A DNA stretch of 64,000 nt from Heterohyrax brucei (Eukaryota > Chordata > Mammalia > Hyracoidea > Procaviidae): contig CM053162.1 of assembly GCA_028571685.1 (NCBI GenBank), forward strand, positions 71,288,351 to 71,352,350, in the 5' to 3' direction. The notes beneath the pieces were generated by a model that worked only from the letters and a program-made list of their open reading frames with translations, was not told the DNA's origin and did no database searches. Positions 12,223-22,432 of the stretch are shown here, piece by piece. Made by a program: the position numbers and the translations under genes. Positions within the stretch are counted from its first letter, which is position 1. Every line of letters starts with the position of its first letter.

Positions 12223-13174
12223 AAAGAAAATATGACTCCTAAATTACCTAATGTGACACAAAGATTTTCAACACCACCCTGAAGGAGAAACAACTTTCTA
12301 GCCACCAGCCCCAGAACGAGGGAACAATCCAGGCCCAGGTAGAAGAGTGATCACCCATACTGTGGGAAAGTTTCACCTGTGCCCCACCAGCCCTGAGGGG
12401 AGCCCAGAGGGACTGATGGCGCGATCAAGAAAGTTGGGGCATCCTAGGCCACAGGTCTAAAGACAGTCTGCGACACAGAGGGGTCTGGAAATCACATGCC
12501 GACTATGTCCAAGTGGCAAGATTCCTGCAGGTTACAGAAGGTTCAGGTTGAGCTCTCCAGCTCAGAATCAGGGTCAGGAAAGGAGATGGTGCCACTCTGT
12601 CCCATCCTACGGAGCACAAGGTGAAGCCATCAGATACAAAGGGCACGTGAGGCTTTACACCAACACACACTGTGAGAACCAGTGACTGGATACCGCACAC
12701 CAACGGGAAAAGTTGAGGGTTCCAACACCACCACACTCCTGCTGGGATGTCACCAGTCCCGGGGACCTGTGTGGCCACGACCAGCCTAGACGTTACTCAG
12801 GGGGTGTGTGTCCCAAGCCTGCCTGCATTAGAGGACGGCGACGCCCACAGCTTTGGCGGCAAGGAAGAGGACGGAGACCCCCACAGCTCCAGCAGAAGGA
12901 AGAGGACCCAGAAGACACCACAGCTGACACAAGGCCCACCTGAAGCCAAGATCCAGCGGGTGGGGCCAGCAGGACTACGTTAGTGGGCACCAACCTCAGA
13001 ACCGGGACAGTGGAGCGTCACAGCCCCCAACAGAAGGCAGTTGGCAGGTGAAGAGGGGAAGGTGTGAGGGATAACTGAACGCTGGGGGAGGAAGAAACAG
13101 GCACGGGCTGCAGTGAGTAACACAAGGACCCAGGCTGCTGGGACAACACAGGGCAAGGGCAGCGAGGGCTCCAG

Positions 13175-13380
13175 GTCTCTGCGAGCCTCTGCTGGACCTA
13201 CCCTGGCCACACCACAGCCAGCATCCCTAACGTCCTCCACCCTCCCAAGGCGCCCTGTATGGCCTGTAGCTCGCACCCTGATTTCCTCCACCCTCCCTAG
13301 GATTCCCTGTACCTACCGTAGGGCTCACCCTAACTTCCTCTGCCCTTGCACCCCAGCTCCCCATGTGGCCTCTGCACCTC
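13175..13380. repeat. Degenerate 53-bp tandem repeat
   Basis: Three to four diverged units of about 53 bp, each with a tcctccaccctccc-like core, followed by a diverged ctgtacctaccgtaggg-like part and caccctaact. It lies in SEMA4F intron 4, close to exon 4. Confidence 0.55.
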
Positions 13381-13605
13381 ACCTGCCACAGATAACCTCC
13401 CTCCTCCTCCCTGTCACGCCCCTCCCTCGGTGACAGAGGCTTCGCTGTGAGGGCACCCCCACCCAACCCCAACGCGTACCATGCACAAGCGTTACTCTCT
13501 GCACGCCCCCATTGTGGTCACTCACAGTAGGCCCTTCCACCCCTGTCCCCAACTAACACACAGGTGCAGGCTCCCTCTCCCTCTTTTCCCACCCCTGACA
13601 CTCAC

Positions 13606-13704
13606 AATAACCCCGCACTTCGGATCAAAAGCGAAGGTGCCACAAGTGATGAGGTGAGAAGCATTGGCAATGGCGAGAATCTGGACAAAATTGTGACATT
13701 CGTC
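13606..13704 (-). CDS. SEMA4F: SEMA4F coding exon 4
   Basis: A 99-nt exon of 33 codons, phase 0 at both ends, residues 120-152. It carries the semaphorin hallmark [10 protein letters not shown] followed by [14 protein letters not shown], which gives three conserved sema-domain cysteines. NAS is a potential N-glycosylation site. The acceptor is ccccag|GAC and the donor ATT|gtgagt. Confidence 0.96.
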
Positions 13705-13926
13705 CTGGGGGCCAGAGATGGTTAGAGACAATCAGAAGCAGTGGGGACAGGAAGGGCAGGATAGTGTCAGGACACTCAGATGCAGCTCTGGGGTCAGAGA
13801 TGATGGGTGATGGCGTGCTGTTAGTGTCCCCAACGGGCCCATGCCATGGGAGCCTCGCAGAGGACAGACAGAGTCAGAGCTGGGGCAAGACCTCCGACAG
13901 CACTCGGGACGGGGGCTCTCACCCAC

Positions 13927-13986
13927 CTCCGGCTTGCCCTTCCTCCTGCAGTTACGCCTGTGTGCCTCAGGCACCACCCAGTCAAT
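13927..13986 (-). CDS. SEMA4F: SEMA4F coding exon 3
   Basis: A 60-nt exon of exactly 20 codons, phase 0 at both ends, preceded by ttttcag and followed by gtgggt. It encodes residues 100-119, IDWVVPEAHRRNC then RRKGKPE. The cysteine here belongs to the conserved first disulfide region of the sema domain. It differs from human SEMA4F (from memory) at only a few positions. Confidence 0.93.
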
Positions 13987-14302
13987 CTGAAAAAGATGGA
14001 GCAGCTGTTTCCCCCGGGCCCCCCAAACCCCCCAAACCCCGTCAAGGTCAGCAGACTGAAACAGTTCCACAACCGCCATCAGTTTGGGAACTTCAGGGAC
14101 CCCAGTGCATTGTGCTGCCCATTGGAAGTCCCTACCTATTCATGAGTAGTGAAATCATGACCAACATATTTTTTAAGGAACTAGATCAGAACATAACACA
14201 TAAGGGAGAGTAGATATTGTTCCAAGAAACACTTCTTTCAGGTACACACTTTGTATATTTTGTCCCACTTAAAGGATATTTCTTACTAATGAGTAGTCAT
14301 AT

Positions 14303-14475
14303 AAAAGCTGGTGGTGCAGCAGTTAAGTGCTACTGATGCTCACCAACACAGGTCAGCAGTTCAAATCCACCAGACACTCCGTGGAGACTCTATGAGGCAG
14401 TTCTACTCTGTCCTCAGGATCGCTACGAGTTAAGAATTCAGTCTACAGCAGTGGGTTTGGTTTTTGGTTTGGTTA
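14303..14475 (+). mobile_element. AfroSINE-type SINE
   Basis: Head GGTGGTGCAGCAGTTAAGTG (A-box region), B-box region GCAGTTCAAATCCACCAG and T-rich tail after GCAGTGGGTTTGG. The middle is diverged. Confidence 0.82.
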
Positions 14476-14649
14476 TCTTTTATGGCATGGTTTCAGCGAA
14501 ACTGAGGGTTGGTGTTAACCAGTACCATAGCACACCATCAAGGTGATTCTGAATCACAGTGACCCTGCAGCCTCCTCGTGATCTAGGAGTATGAGGTGAG
14601 CTTCGGGTGTGCAAGGTCCTGGGTCCAAACCTCACACATGTCCCACATC

Positions 14650-14795
14650 TGGAGCCATGGTGGCACAGTTGCCAAAAGGCTGGCAGTTCAAATCCACCAG
14701 CTGCCCCTTGGAAACCCTAGAGGGCAGTTCTGTAGGGTCTCTAGGAGTCAGAATTGACTGGACAGCAATGAGCTTGGTCTGTTCTTTTGCTAATG
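14650..14795 (+). mobile_element. AfroSINE-type SINE
   Basis: Head ATGGTGGCACAGTTG, B-box region GGCAGTTCAAATCCACCAG, tail GAGTCAGAATTGACTGGACA. Slightly internally deleted. Confidence 0.85.
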
Positions 14796-15093
14796 GGGGC
14801 TGACACAAGGGTGAAAGCTACTGCCCTAGCGTGTTGTGATTCTAGTCACTGTCACCTGAGACCTGGTCACTGAGGCCTCCTACCCATCACCTTGAACCTC
14901 CCCGACAGCCCCCCGGTACGATGACCCCCGTCCTCCTCAGCTGCCATCTCCCCACTAACTTGTACCAATATTCCGCCTTCCACAGCCACTGGTAGTTACA
15001 ATGAAAATCCTACACATACAGACACACAGCCCACACCCATGCCTCTCATCACACACTGCAGAGTCTGGGGTTGTCCCCACTCTCAGCTCTTAC

Positions 15094-15245
15094 CCTGCGG
15101 GGTTTCTCTCCTGAGAAGGGCAGAGATAAAGCGAAGATGGCATCCCGGGCACCAACATACAGAGTGTGGGACGCAGGGTCCACAAGGAGGACAGAGTAAT
15201 TACGAGTGTGAGGGACGGTGAACCGGGTGACATAGGAGTCAGCTT
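15094..15245 (-). CDS. SEMA4F: SEMA4F coding exon 2 (start of sema domain)
   Basis: Encodes residues 49-99, the first blades of the sema beta-propeller. Recognisable pieces are RFTVPHTRNYSVLLVD and then ASHTLYVGARDAIFALSLPF. The latter is the class 4 'LYVGAR' block shared by all semaphorins. NYS is a possible N-glycosylation site. The acceptor is ccaccag|AA and the donor AGG|gtaaga. The exon starts in phase 1 and ends in phase 0. Confidence 0.95.
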
Positions 15246-15724
15246 CTGGTGGAAGAGAAATGAGAGGGAAATTAACCACCACTTCATACGGGCTGGGTCC
15301 ACAAAGAGGTGAAGCCCAAGAGGCCAAGCGTTGGTTTCTTCCAGGTAGCATTTATTCAGCAGCCATTAAGGGAAAACAGAGCTTTGACAGGCTGACCATC
15401 TAAGCTTTCCCCAGAGATAACTGAGGAGACCAGAATATTTAAGGCACAATCTCACCGAGTATGCTTTTCGTATAAAAGTAGAATACTTCATTAAAATCAT
15501 AGGATAAATATTGTCTATAACTTCTCTTTAAAGCAATGTGATACATAACTTGAAAATACCTATGGAAGGCTCCAACACTTTGCTATATTTCTTGTTTTTA
15601 TCTCTACTTAGTAACAACTTCTCACTTAGAATGGAAGTGTTTCACTCTTTTCACCAACACAGTGGGGGTCCACCTCCCCTCTCTCCCCCACTTTGACCCC
15701 CTCCACCCAGTTCCACCCAAACAA

Positions 15725-15930
15725 GTAAGGAGTGTAGTGGGAAAAACCATGGACTCTGGAAACAGACCCGCCTGTGTTTAAACATGCTGTACACAAGCTG
15801 TGTGACCTTGAGGAAGTTGCTTGCCCTTTCTGAGCATCACTCTCCTAACCTGTGAATGCCACCCGCTCCCCCACGGCTGTGCATAGCATTTCAGGAGACA
15901 GCGTCTGGAGAAGCACCTAGTGCACGGTGC
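15725..15930 (+). mobile_element. MIR SINE
   Basis: Shows the MIR core agctgtgtgaccttgaggaa followed by a diverged tgcttgccctttctgagcatc segment and a plausible 5' tRNA-like part. An ancient mammalian SINE. Confidence 0.7.
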
Positions 15931-16439
15931 ACGCCTCACAAAGAGTTCCTTCCTTCCTTGGGCCTGTCTTCTGCCCTGAACGATTCTAAGTCTCTGTTAG
16001 CATTCAGAATGCTCCTGTGCTTAAAGATTAAAACAAGTACACTGGCATGAATTGATCTTCTGTGCTCAACCGCAGGCTCTAGAGACCCTGTCCCTGCACC
16101 AACATAGCCCTGCTGTGCCTGCTTTGCCTGCTCATCTGTCCTTAGTGGGTGGAGGGCCATCAGTCACTCATTTTTAGATATGATGTGGGCAGTCCCACCC
16201 ACCTATCCCCCCACATACGTTCTCAGCTCCATGCTGGATCCAGCCTACTCTCTCACGCTTAGAATGAGCTCTGGATCACCCAACCTGCCTCCCTACCCCC
16301 AGCTCAGCTGCGTCTTGCCCTCTAGATCTCCCTGGATTCTGGACACGAACTCAGCGTGGGAATCTCAACTCCACGTTATGGCTGTTACTCCAGCACACAC
16401 TGCAACTCCAGGATTGGCCCATACAGCATTCCCATATGC

Positions 16440-16578
16440 TACTGGCAACTCCGGTGGCACAGTGGTTAAGTGCTCCAGCTGCTAATCAAACGGTCCAGGT
16501 AACGCTAGTCTGTCCTATAGGGTTGCTACCAGCTGGAATGGACTCGACAGCAGTGGGTTTGGTTTTGGGTTTTATATG
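16440..16578 (+). mobile_element. AfroSINE-type SINE
   Basis: Head TCCGGTGGCACAGTGGTTAA, an internal deletion across the B-box region, and the tail TGGAATGGACTCGACAGCAG followed by T-rich sequence. Immediately followed by a second copy. Confidence 0.85.
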
Positions 16579-16741
16579 TTACTCAAAACCCTGGTGCTGT
16601 AGTGGTTAAGAGTTCGGTTGGTCACCAAAAAGTTGGCAGTTTGAATCCATCAGGCACTCCTTGGAAACCCTATGGAACTGCTCTCCTCTGTCCTATAGGG
16701 TCGCCATGAGTCAGAATTCATTTAACGACAATGGGTTTACA
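16579..16741 (+). mobile_element. AfroSINE-type SINE
   Basis: Full-length copy: head AACCCTGGTGCTGTAGTGGT, B-box region GGCAGTTTGAATCCATCAGG, tail GGGTCGCCATGAGTCAGAAT. In tandem with the copy just before it. Confidence 0.87.
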
Positions 16742-17399
16742 CCTTAGTTACGTGAAGGCGAGATTCTTAACACTACCAGTTGTGAGATTCTGCCAACAGG
16801 TTGTACTTTCAGCTTGACCAGTTCTGTTTGCCCAAGATGCTAACACCGCGCCATGCCCTCTGAGAAGAAAGCAAGCTCCCAGCCAGACCATTCACGCCCA
16901 CCCGGGCAGAGCCACCAAATCGGAATCACTCCTACGACCACCTTCTGCGGCATCCATGATTCCTTCTACGTCTTTTGAAAGAGCAGTGTTCCCCGGTCCC
17001 CTCTCCTTTCCAGGACATTAAACATCACCTCAACAGAACTTTCGATCCACTCATCGAATGGGTTCTCACATTCCACACAGGGACCGGATGGAGGGAGCAG
17101 GGACCCCTGAGGAAGTGAGGGGGAGTCGGTGGATTGGACATGGTACAGATGGGCTACTGTCAGAGACCGAGGGGATGGGAAACAGGCTGGGGAGACCAGG
17201 CTTGGAGGGAGGGAGAACCGACAGGGGATGAACGTGGGCCAGCGAAATCGCTGAGCTGGGGCTCAGAAGGCGGGTGATTGGAATGGGACCAAAGATGGAT
17301 GGGTTTGAGAACAGAACGGGCGCCAAACGGGTCACAGGTGCATGCGCCGGCAAGGAGGAATTAGGGAGAAGCAACTTCAAAACAGGCGACCTCAGCAGC

Positions 17400-18090
17400 C
17401 CCGACCCCTCCCCGGGCCTCCACGCGCGCCGTCTGCAGCGTCAGGGGCTCGGTGTCTGCTGTTCCGAGAACAAGGGGCCATGGGGGGCGCCGGAGCGCGT
17501 CGGGGGCGCCGGGGCGCACGACGCGGGCCGGGGATGCGGAGGAGGGGACTAGAGCGGGCGGCGTCGGTAGCGCGGCTAGGGGGCCCGGGGGGCGGCTGCC
17601 CGGGTCTGAGGAGCAGGCGGGACGCGCCCTTCCGGGCGGGGGCCTGGGCGCGGCGCCGAGGGCTGAGGGCTAGGGCGCCCGCGCCTTACCGGAGACGGGA
17701 AGCGAGGTCCTAGGCACCGAGCGCGGGCCGCCGCCGGCCGCCGGGCCGCTCAGCATCACCAGCAGCAGCAGCGCGAAGGGCGAGGCCGGCGGCGGCCCAG
17801 GGCCCGGGCGGGGCCGAGAGACAGACGCCGGCATCTCTGGCTCCGCCTGGCCGCCGGGTGGGGCGCGCCCTGCCGCCTGCGCTCGGGCACACGGCCCCAC
17901 CGCGCCGCCCGCACTCGGCTCTTTCCAGCCGGGCTCAGCCGGGCCGGCTGCGGCCGGACGAAACGCAGCGCGGCTCCGCCCCCTCACGAAGAGACCACTG
18001 GCCGGGCCGCTTTCCCTTTCAGCCAATCGGAGTTGATGGAAGGCGTGGCCTAAGAGAGAAGCCCAACCCAGGGAGAGGCGGAGCTAGAAC
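17400..18090 (-). promoter_or_regulatory. SEMA4F: SEMA4F CpG-island promoter
   Basis: A dense run of CpG and GC boxes surrounds SEMA4F exon 1. Upstream of the ATG on the minus strand, CCAAT (seen on the plus strand at 18023-18027, inside CAGCCAATCGG) and GC boxes such as CTCCGCCCCC lie within about 200 bp. No TATA box is seen, so a dispersed, TATA-less start is likely. The exact start site cannot be read from sequence. Confidence 0.7.
17690..17834 (-). CDS. SEMA4F: SEMA4F coding exon 1 (start codon and signal peptide)
   Basis: Encodes residues 1-48 plus the first base of codon 49. The protein starts MPASVSRPRPGPG, and a hydrophobic stretch FALLLLVMLSG at residues 20-30 forms the core of a signal peptide. 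PRSVPRTSLPVS follows at residues 37-48. The ATG at 17834-17832 is the first ATG in the open frame and has a purine at -3; the same start is used by human SEMA4F. The donor is G|gtaagg at 17690/17689 (phase 1), completed by the first two bases of exon 2 to give Glu. The exon lies inside a CpG island. Confidence 0.93.
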
Positions 18091-19485
18091 CTAGATGAGT
18101 CTGGGTGTTCCGCATCCGCACCCGGCTGGGGAGGTACAGCTCTGAGCACTCCCGGGTGCCAGGTTTGCTCTGGACGCCGCAAAATGCCTATACCTGCACT
18201 CACAGGGAAAATATATGGGATACTGGGCGTGCCCACCAGGTTACTCGTAGTTATTCCTTCTGCAGGCCTTTAAAGAGGGTTCCCTATGTGGCAGACGAAA
18301 GAGTAAAGACATAAAAAACAAAATAAAAGTCAGTCCTTGAACCTCCTTCACAGTGCAATAGGGCGGATATGTAAACAAATCGTTGCAAGTGGATAGTTGC
18401 AATACAATGTGAGGTATGTTTGCTGTTCGATCTGTTTTTACTGTGAGAAACAGTTAAGAGAAAAAGCGTTTTAGTGGATCTAGAACATAAGCAGGAGACC
18501 CTTTCCCCTTGAAACGTGGAACCTGTCCGGAGCCACTCAGTGGCACGCTGGGGTCCGCCATTAACCCGTCCACCCCCAACCTGCATCTTAGACCATGAAA
18601 TTAAGAGGACAAAAATACTAATAAAGCGAAAAATAAAATAAAGCTATGTGTCTATTCACTTCTGGTTTGATACTAGCATTTTTTTCCTCTCTTGTGGTCT
18701 CATTGGGAAACCTGGGGTCGTAGTGGTTCACAGCTACGTTTGCGGTAAAGTCAGCAGTTCAAATCCACCGGGCGCTCCTTGGACACTCTATGGGACACTA
18801 CTACTCTGTCCTATGGCTCACTGAGAGTTAGAGTCAACTCCAGGGCGATGGGTTTGGTTTGGGGATTTGGGTGAGCTCATTCAGAAAAGGATTCCTATTC
18901 AACCACTCAGAGTGGAAGACCCAGACCAACTGATAAGAGGAGGACACTGTTATACAGATTTTGTCAGAGACTATAGAAATAAACAGCAAGTGAGGATAAG
19001 TATAAGAGAGGGGTGGAGTCTCCAGGGATGCAGGAGTTCGAAAGGACTTAAAATAATTTCTAGAGGGTGGATTAACCTCTAACTTCCATGAGGGCAGCGA
19101 CCACTGTATATCCACTATACCACAATCTCTACCACCATGCCTGGCACATAGTGTGCCCTCAGAAGCTACTTGTTGAATAAAATAGTGACTGAATGAATGA
19201 GCGAATAGATGTGTAAGAAAAGGTTAAACCAAGAACACCATTGGGGTGCCACCGAACGTGTTATTGGAGGTGGAAGGAAGGATAAGAAGCTAAAGAGAAA
19301 AATCCTAGATTTGGCATAATATTCCTAACAGAGATCCAGAACTCCGTTTAAGGTCCAAATTAGGACTTTTACTGAGGGTCGCAGAGCTTGGAGACCCGGA
19401 GCCTGAGATTCACGCCAGAAGAAATCCTGAGGATGCCCGCGGCCCCTCGCAGCTCGCCGCAGTGAACCACCCGGCCCAGCCTCGG
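18091..19485. other. SEMA4F-M1AP spacer, SEMA4F side
   Basis: No gene recognised. It holds an AfroSINE (18705-18865) and an L2/MIR3-like 3' end at about 19085-19200 (tgcctggcacatagtgtgcc then gttgaataaaatag). Confidence 0.5.
18705..18865 (+). mobile_element. AfroSINE-type SINE
   Basis: Head GGGAAACCTGGGGTCGTAGT, B-box region AGCAGTTCAAATCCACCGGG, tail with GGGCGATGGGTTTGGTTTGG. Nearly full length. Confidence 0.85.
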
Positions 19486-19960
19486 CGAGCCTGACGGGGA
19501 CGCGCGCTCTGAGAGCGTGAGGGGCACGGCCCACCAGCCTGAAGGGGGCGCTCTCGGCCGGCCTGACGGGGGCGCGCGCTCCGAGAGCGTGAGGGGCACG
19601 GCCCACCAGCCTGAAGGGGGCGCTCTCGGCCGGCCTGACGGGGGCGCGCTCCGAGAGCGTGAGGGGCACGGCCCACCAGCCTGAAGGGGGCGCTCTCGGC
19701 GAGCCTGACGGGGACGCGCGCTCCGAGAGCGTGAGGGGCACGGCCCACCAGCCTGAAGGGGGCGCTCTCGGCCGGCCTGACGGGGGCGCGCGCTCCGAGA
19801 GCGTGAGGGGCACGGCCCACCAGCCTGAAGGGGGCGCTCTCGGCCGGCCTGAGGGGGCGCGCGCTCCGAGAGCGTGAGGGGCACGGCCCACCAGCCTGAA
19901 GGGGGCGCTCTCCGCCGGCCTGAGGGGGCGCGCGCCCTAAGCGCCTGAAGGGGGCTCCTC
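19486..19960. repeat. GC-rich 72-bp minisatellite (about 7 copies)
   Basis: Head-to-tail copies of a unit starting CCTGACGGGGGCGCGCGC begin near 19489, 19562, 19634, 19704, 19776, 19848 and 19919. Spacing is mostly 72 bp, with one unit of about 70 and one of about 71. The last copy is degenerate. Each unit carries the inverted pair CGCTCTCGG and CCGAGAGCG, able to form a 9-bp stem. The array abuts the CpG island at 19.96-20.33 kb. The minus strand is open across the array and beyond, but this reflects base composition and is not evidence for a protein. Confidence 0.9.
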
Positions 19961-20330
19961 CACCAGCCCGAAGGCGGGACTCTCGGGCAGCCGCGGCGGC
20001 ACTGTGCTCCGGCTGAGGAGCGGGCGCTCTCGGCTGCGCGGCGGGCGCGGAGAGGCCGGGCGTCAGGTAAGGCGGCCGCCGTCCCCTCAGAGCGCGCCCA
20101 GTCCTCGGCGCCGGGCGCCACCTGCCCCTCGGGGGGCCCAGCGGGCGGTGGGGCGGCGCTGGCGGCCGCGGGGGCGCCGAGGGGCAGGTGGCGGCGGCGT
20201 GGTGGCCGGAGGCGGGAGGGGTGGCACGGAGAGCCGCCGGTCAGCTGTCCCCAAGCCCAGCCGTCGGCGCCTGCAGACCCCCGGGGCCTGAGGCAGGGCC
20301 GCTCCTGGGGTCGGCGCCCATGCTGTCTTT
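19960..20330 (+). promoter_or_regulatory. CpG island, probable M1AP promoter and non-coding first exon
   Basis: A GC-dense block with many CpGs lies 1.2-1.5 kb upstream of the M1AP ATG exon. It contains a strong splice donor on the plus strand, GCGTCAG|gtaagg, with the exon ending at 20066. Joined to the acceptor at 21464/21465, this would give a non-coding first exon like that of human M1AP. No TATA box is seen. The link to M1AP is inferred from position and splice signals only. Confidence 0.5.
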
Positions 20331-20460
20331 TTTTAAAATAAGAACAAAACGCTGGCAAAAGGACTCACGAAATTTGAAATTTGGGATGCGGCCTTAATGC
20401 GAGAGACTCTGTCACGGGGCGAGTGAACCGCGGGCTTTCTAAGCGCGGTACAGGCGCTTT

Positions 20461-20655
20461 GGAGGAAATCGTGGTGGTGCAGTGGTTAAGGCTTACGGCC
20501 GCTAACCAGAAGAGGCTCCAGTTCGAATCCACCAGGTGCACCTTGAAAACTCATGGAAGTCTCTCTGTCCTACTTAAAATAAAAAATAAAATTAAAAATT
20601 GCCGTTGAATTGATTCTGACTCATAGCGCCGCTTAGGGCATAAGACAACCGTAAA
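20461..20655 (+). mobile_element. AfroSINE fragments
   Basis: 20461-20575 is the 5' two thirds of a plus-strand copy (GTGGTGGTGCAGTGGTTAAG, CAGTTCGAATCCACCAGG). 20597-20655 is a piece of a reverse copy (GAATTGATTCTGACTCATAG). They sit between the CpG island and the M1AP ATG exon. Confidence 0.75.
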
Positions 20656-21464
20656 TGGAAATGTCCCGCCACACAGTGCCCTCACGTAGTGTGCCCTCGA
20701 TACACATTCATTGAATAAGGTAGTGACTTACTGAACGAAGTCGGAGAAGGAACCGCACAAGAAGCAGGTCCCTGCCTGTGGGAACTAAAGCGACTCTACG
20801 TAGTTGTTTTTTAGCTAACGAATGCAGGGAAAATAAAACCTTCTTAAATTTCCCTAATGACCCCTTTTATGCCTTCTAATCATAACACGCTCCTTCCTTC
20901 TTTCCCAGAGAAGATCACTGCCCTAGTTTCTGTGATAATCATTTCCTTGCTTATAGTTTTATCACTGTGTATTCATCCCTAAATAACACTTATTTTTGCT
21001 TATTTTTAATGTCTGTGTAGGTGGAACCCACTATGTGTATTTTTGTGTCCTGTTTGTTTCGAGTCATCCTCCTTCCGAGTAGCTAGCTCAGTCCTTTGGA
21101 TCTCTCCCCGTGTGACTGGAATCCACTTTTTCCACTCTAATGTAGCTAGGCATCTGTTTGCAGTTTGGGGTGATCATAAACAAGGCTGTTAGGAACAGTC
21201 TTCTTGCAGCTATAATCTGACTTTGTTCATGTATCTAGGTGCACGTCAGTATTCATAGATTATATGATCGCAAACAAAAAGTCCGAAAGATATTCAGATA
21301 AATTATCACAGCCATTAAGAGAGTACAACAGGGTTGTTGAATTTAGTGCCTAGTCTGACTCCTTTCTGGATTTAGTGACCCAACCCCCCTCCACGTTCAT
21401 TGTTTCAACAGATCACATAATTCAGTTTTAGGAAAGCCAGTGATTTCTCTTTCCTTCCCTATAG
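20656..21464. other. Spacer or M1AP 5' intron, with L1-like remnant
   Basis: 20900-21260 resembles the reverse-oriented L1M-type segment common in mammals (ggcatctgtttgcagtttgg, then a diverged gatcataaacaaggctg part). The rest is AT-rich and unassigned up to the polypyrimidine tract and AG at 21464. Confidence 0.45.
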
Positions 21465-21515
21465 GTGTCAAGAATAAGCAGGTTGTGGCCGCCGCCCCAA
21501 CCTGGCCTGGCCGCC

Positions 21516-21755
21516 ATGTACTGCGGGCGCAGTGCCACCAAAGGCCCCTCCAGCCCGGCGCGTCTCCCCCAGCAGCCCCCGCAGCTTCTCGTGGTGCACG
21601 CGGCTCTGCCTTTCTGGGCCGACGTCTGCTCCAACCTCTGCGAGGCTCTGCAGAACTTTTTCTCTCTGGCCTGCAGCCTGCTGGGCCCCAGCCGCATGTC
21701 GCTGTTCAGCTTGTACGTGGTGCAGAATCAGCACGAGTGCCTCCTCCCCTTTGTG
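21516..21755 (+). CDS. M1AP: M1AP coding exon 1
   Basis: Encodes residues 1-80, starting MYCGRSATKGPSSPAR. The conserved core includes LCEALQNFFSLACSLLGPSR and then MSLFSLYVVQNQHECLLPFV. The ATG sits in a strong context, GGCCGCCATGT. An acceptor-like pyrimidine tract with ATAG at 21461-21464 lies 51 nt upstream, so this is an internal exon with a short untranslated part, as expected for a gene with a non-coding first exon. The donor is GTG|gtgagt after 21755 (phase 0). The first 25 residues diverge most from human; the rest aligns closely. Confidence 0.94.
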
Positions 21756-22432
21756 GTGAGTGGGAAAATATTTTTTAAATATCTGTATTTTATCTTAAAA
21801 CAAACATGAGATTTCTGAAGCAGAGGTCAGAAGTATAACCATGTTGGTTCGCCACACCCAGTGCCCACAGACAACATATGGAGGTTTGTACCACAGGAGG
21901 GACACCCCAAAATTATGAATCTGGGAATTATTCTGGCTACATGCTCCCCCGCACCCCACCAAAAGAGAGAAAATGTTGGCTTCTCAGCTGTTTAGAGTCC
22001 TTCGGAAGGTAAACAACTGACTCCAGACTGTGAGTTTCACCTCCCTTTGACATTTAAGCAATTAGTGAAATATGTTGCTGAATATTTTCAGTTCCCTGGC
22101 TCCTCATTCACCCTTTAACTTCTGAGATTTATCCTTTAACCCAGGTTCTGGTTTTCTCTATTCAGAAAGCCCTAACCGTGAAGAAACATGAAAATATTTC
22201 CTCTACAGTTCCACAAAGGACTCAAGTGAAACTTCTCTTAGGGTTTTAGAAGGCAAATAGGGGCCAGGTTCATGGCTTTTACCAAGCAGCCTCCCACACA
22301 GACAACTCTTTGCCCTCCTCCTCGGATAAAATTCTCATCTTCCCTCTCTCCTCTACGGAAAGTTCAGAATCACAGGGATGAGAAAGATGTTCCCAGATTC
22401 TAGGTCCATCTCCTTCTTTGAGGCAGCTTTGT

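Larger units (their letters stand above)
8753..13605. other. SEMA4F intron 4
   Basis: Contains a reverse AfroSINE (12090-12222), a MIR-like stretch in plus orientation (about 11050-11250; tctcggctctgtctctgctg core) and a degenerate 53-bp tandem repeat (13175-13380). No exon or other gene was recognised in the remaining sequence. Short open frames here have no family resemblance. Confidence 0.55.
13987..15093. other. SEMA4F intron 2
   Basis: Holds two plus-strand AfroSINEs (14303-14475 and 14650-14795) and a short fragment of a reverse one near 14533-14575. The remaining sequence is unassigned. Confidence 0.6.
15246..17689. other. SEMA4F intron 1
   Basis: Contains a MIR-like element in plus orientation at about 15725-15930 (agctgtgtgaccttgaggaa core), two adjacent AfroSINEs at 16440-16741, and the CpG-rich flank of exon 1 from about 17400. 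The rest is unassigned. Confidence 0.6.
8659..17834 (-). other. SEMA4F: SEMA4F gene, 5' part (coding exons 1-5)
   Basis: Class 4 transmembrane semaphorin. From family knowledge, SEMA4F is a cell-surface guidance protein with an N-terminal sema domain, PSI and Ig-like modules, one membrane span and a short cytoplasmic tail that binds PSD-95. Five exons are visible at 17834-17690, 15245-15094, 13986-13927, 13704-13606 and 8752-8659. They total 550 nt, or 183 codons plus one base. Intron phases are 1, 0, 0, 0, 1, and every boundary is GT/AG. The joined protein follows human SEMA4F from the initiator Met into the middle of the sema domain, with all expected cysteines. Exon 6, which should begin with the residues following VMAG, was not found below 8659, so intron 5 exceeds 8.6 kb and the remaining gene lies outside the window. 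The gene is divergent from M1AP, as in human. Confidence 0.95.

Noticed and set aside
17342-17713. Arg- and Gly-rich plus-strand frames opposite SEMA4F exon 1
   Set aside because: Stop-poor CpG-island composition; antisense to a real exon.
19486-19960. CRISPR array
   Set aside because: The 72-bp units are directly tandem without unique spacers, and this is vertebrate DNA.
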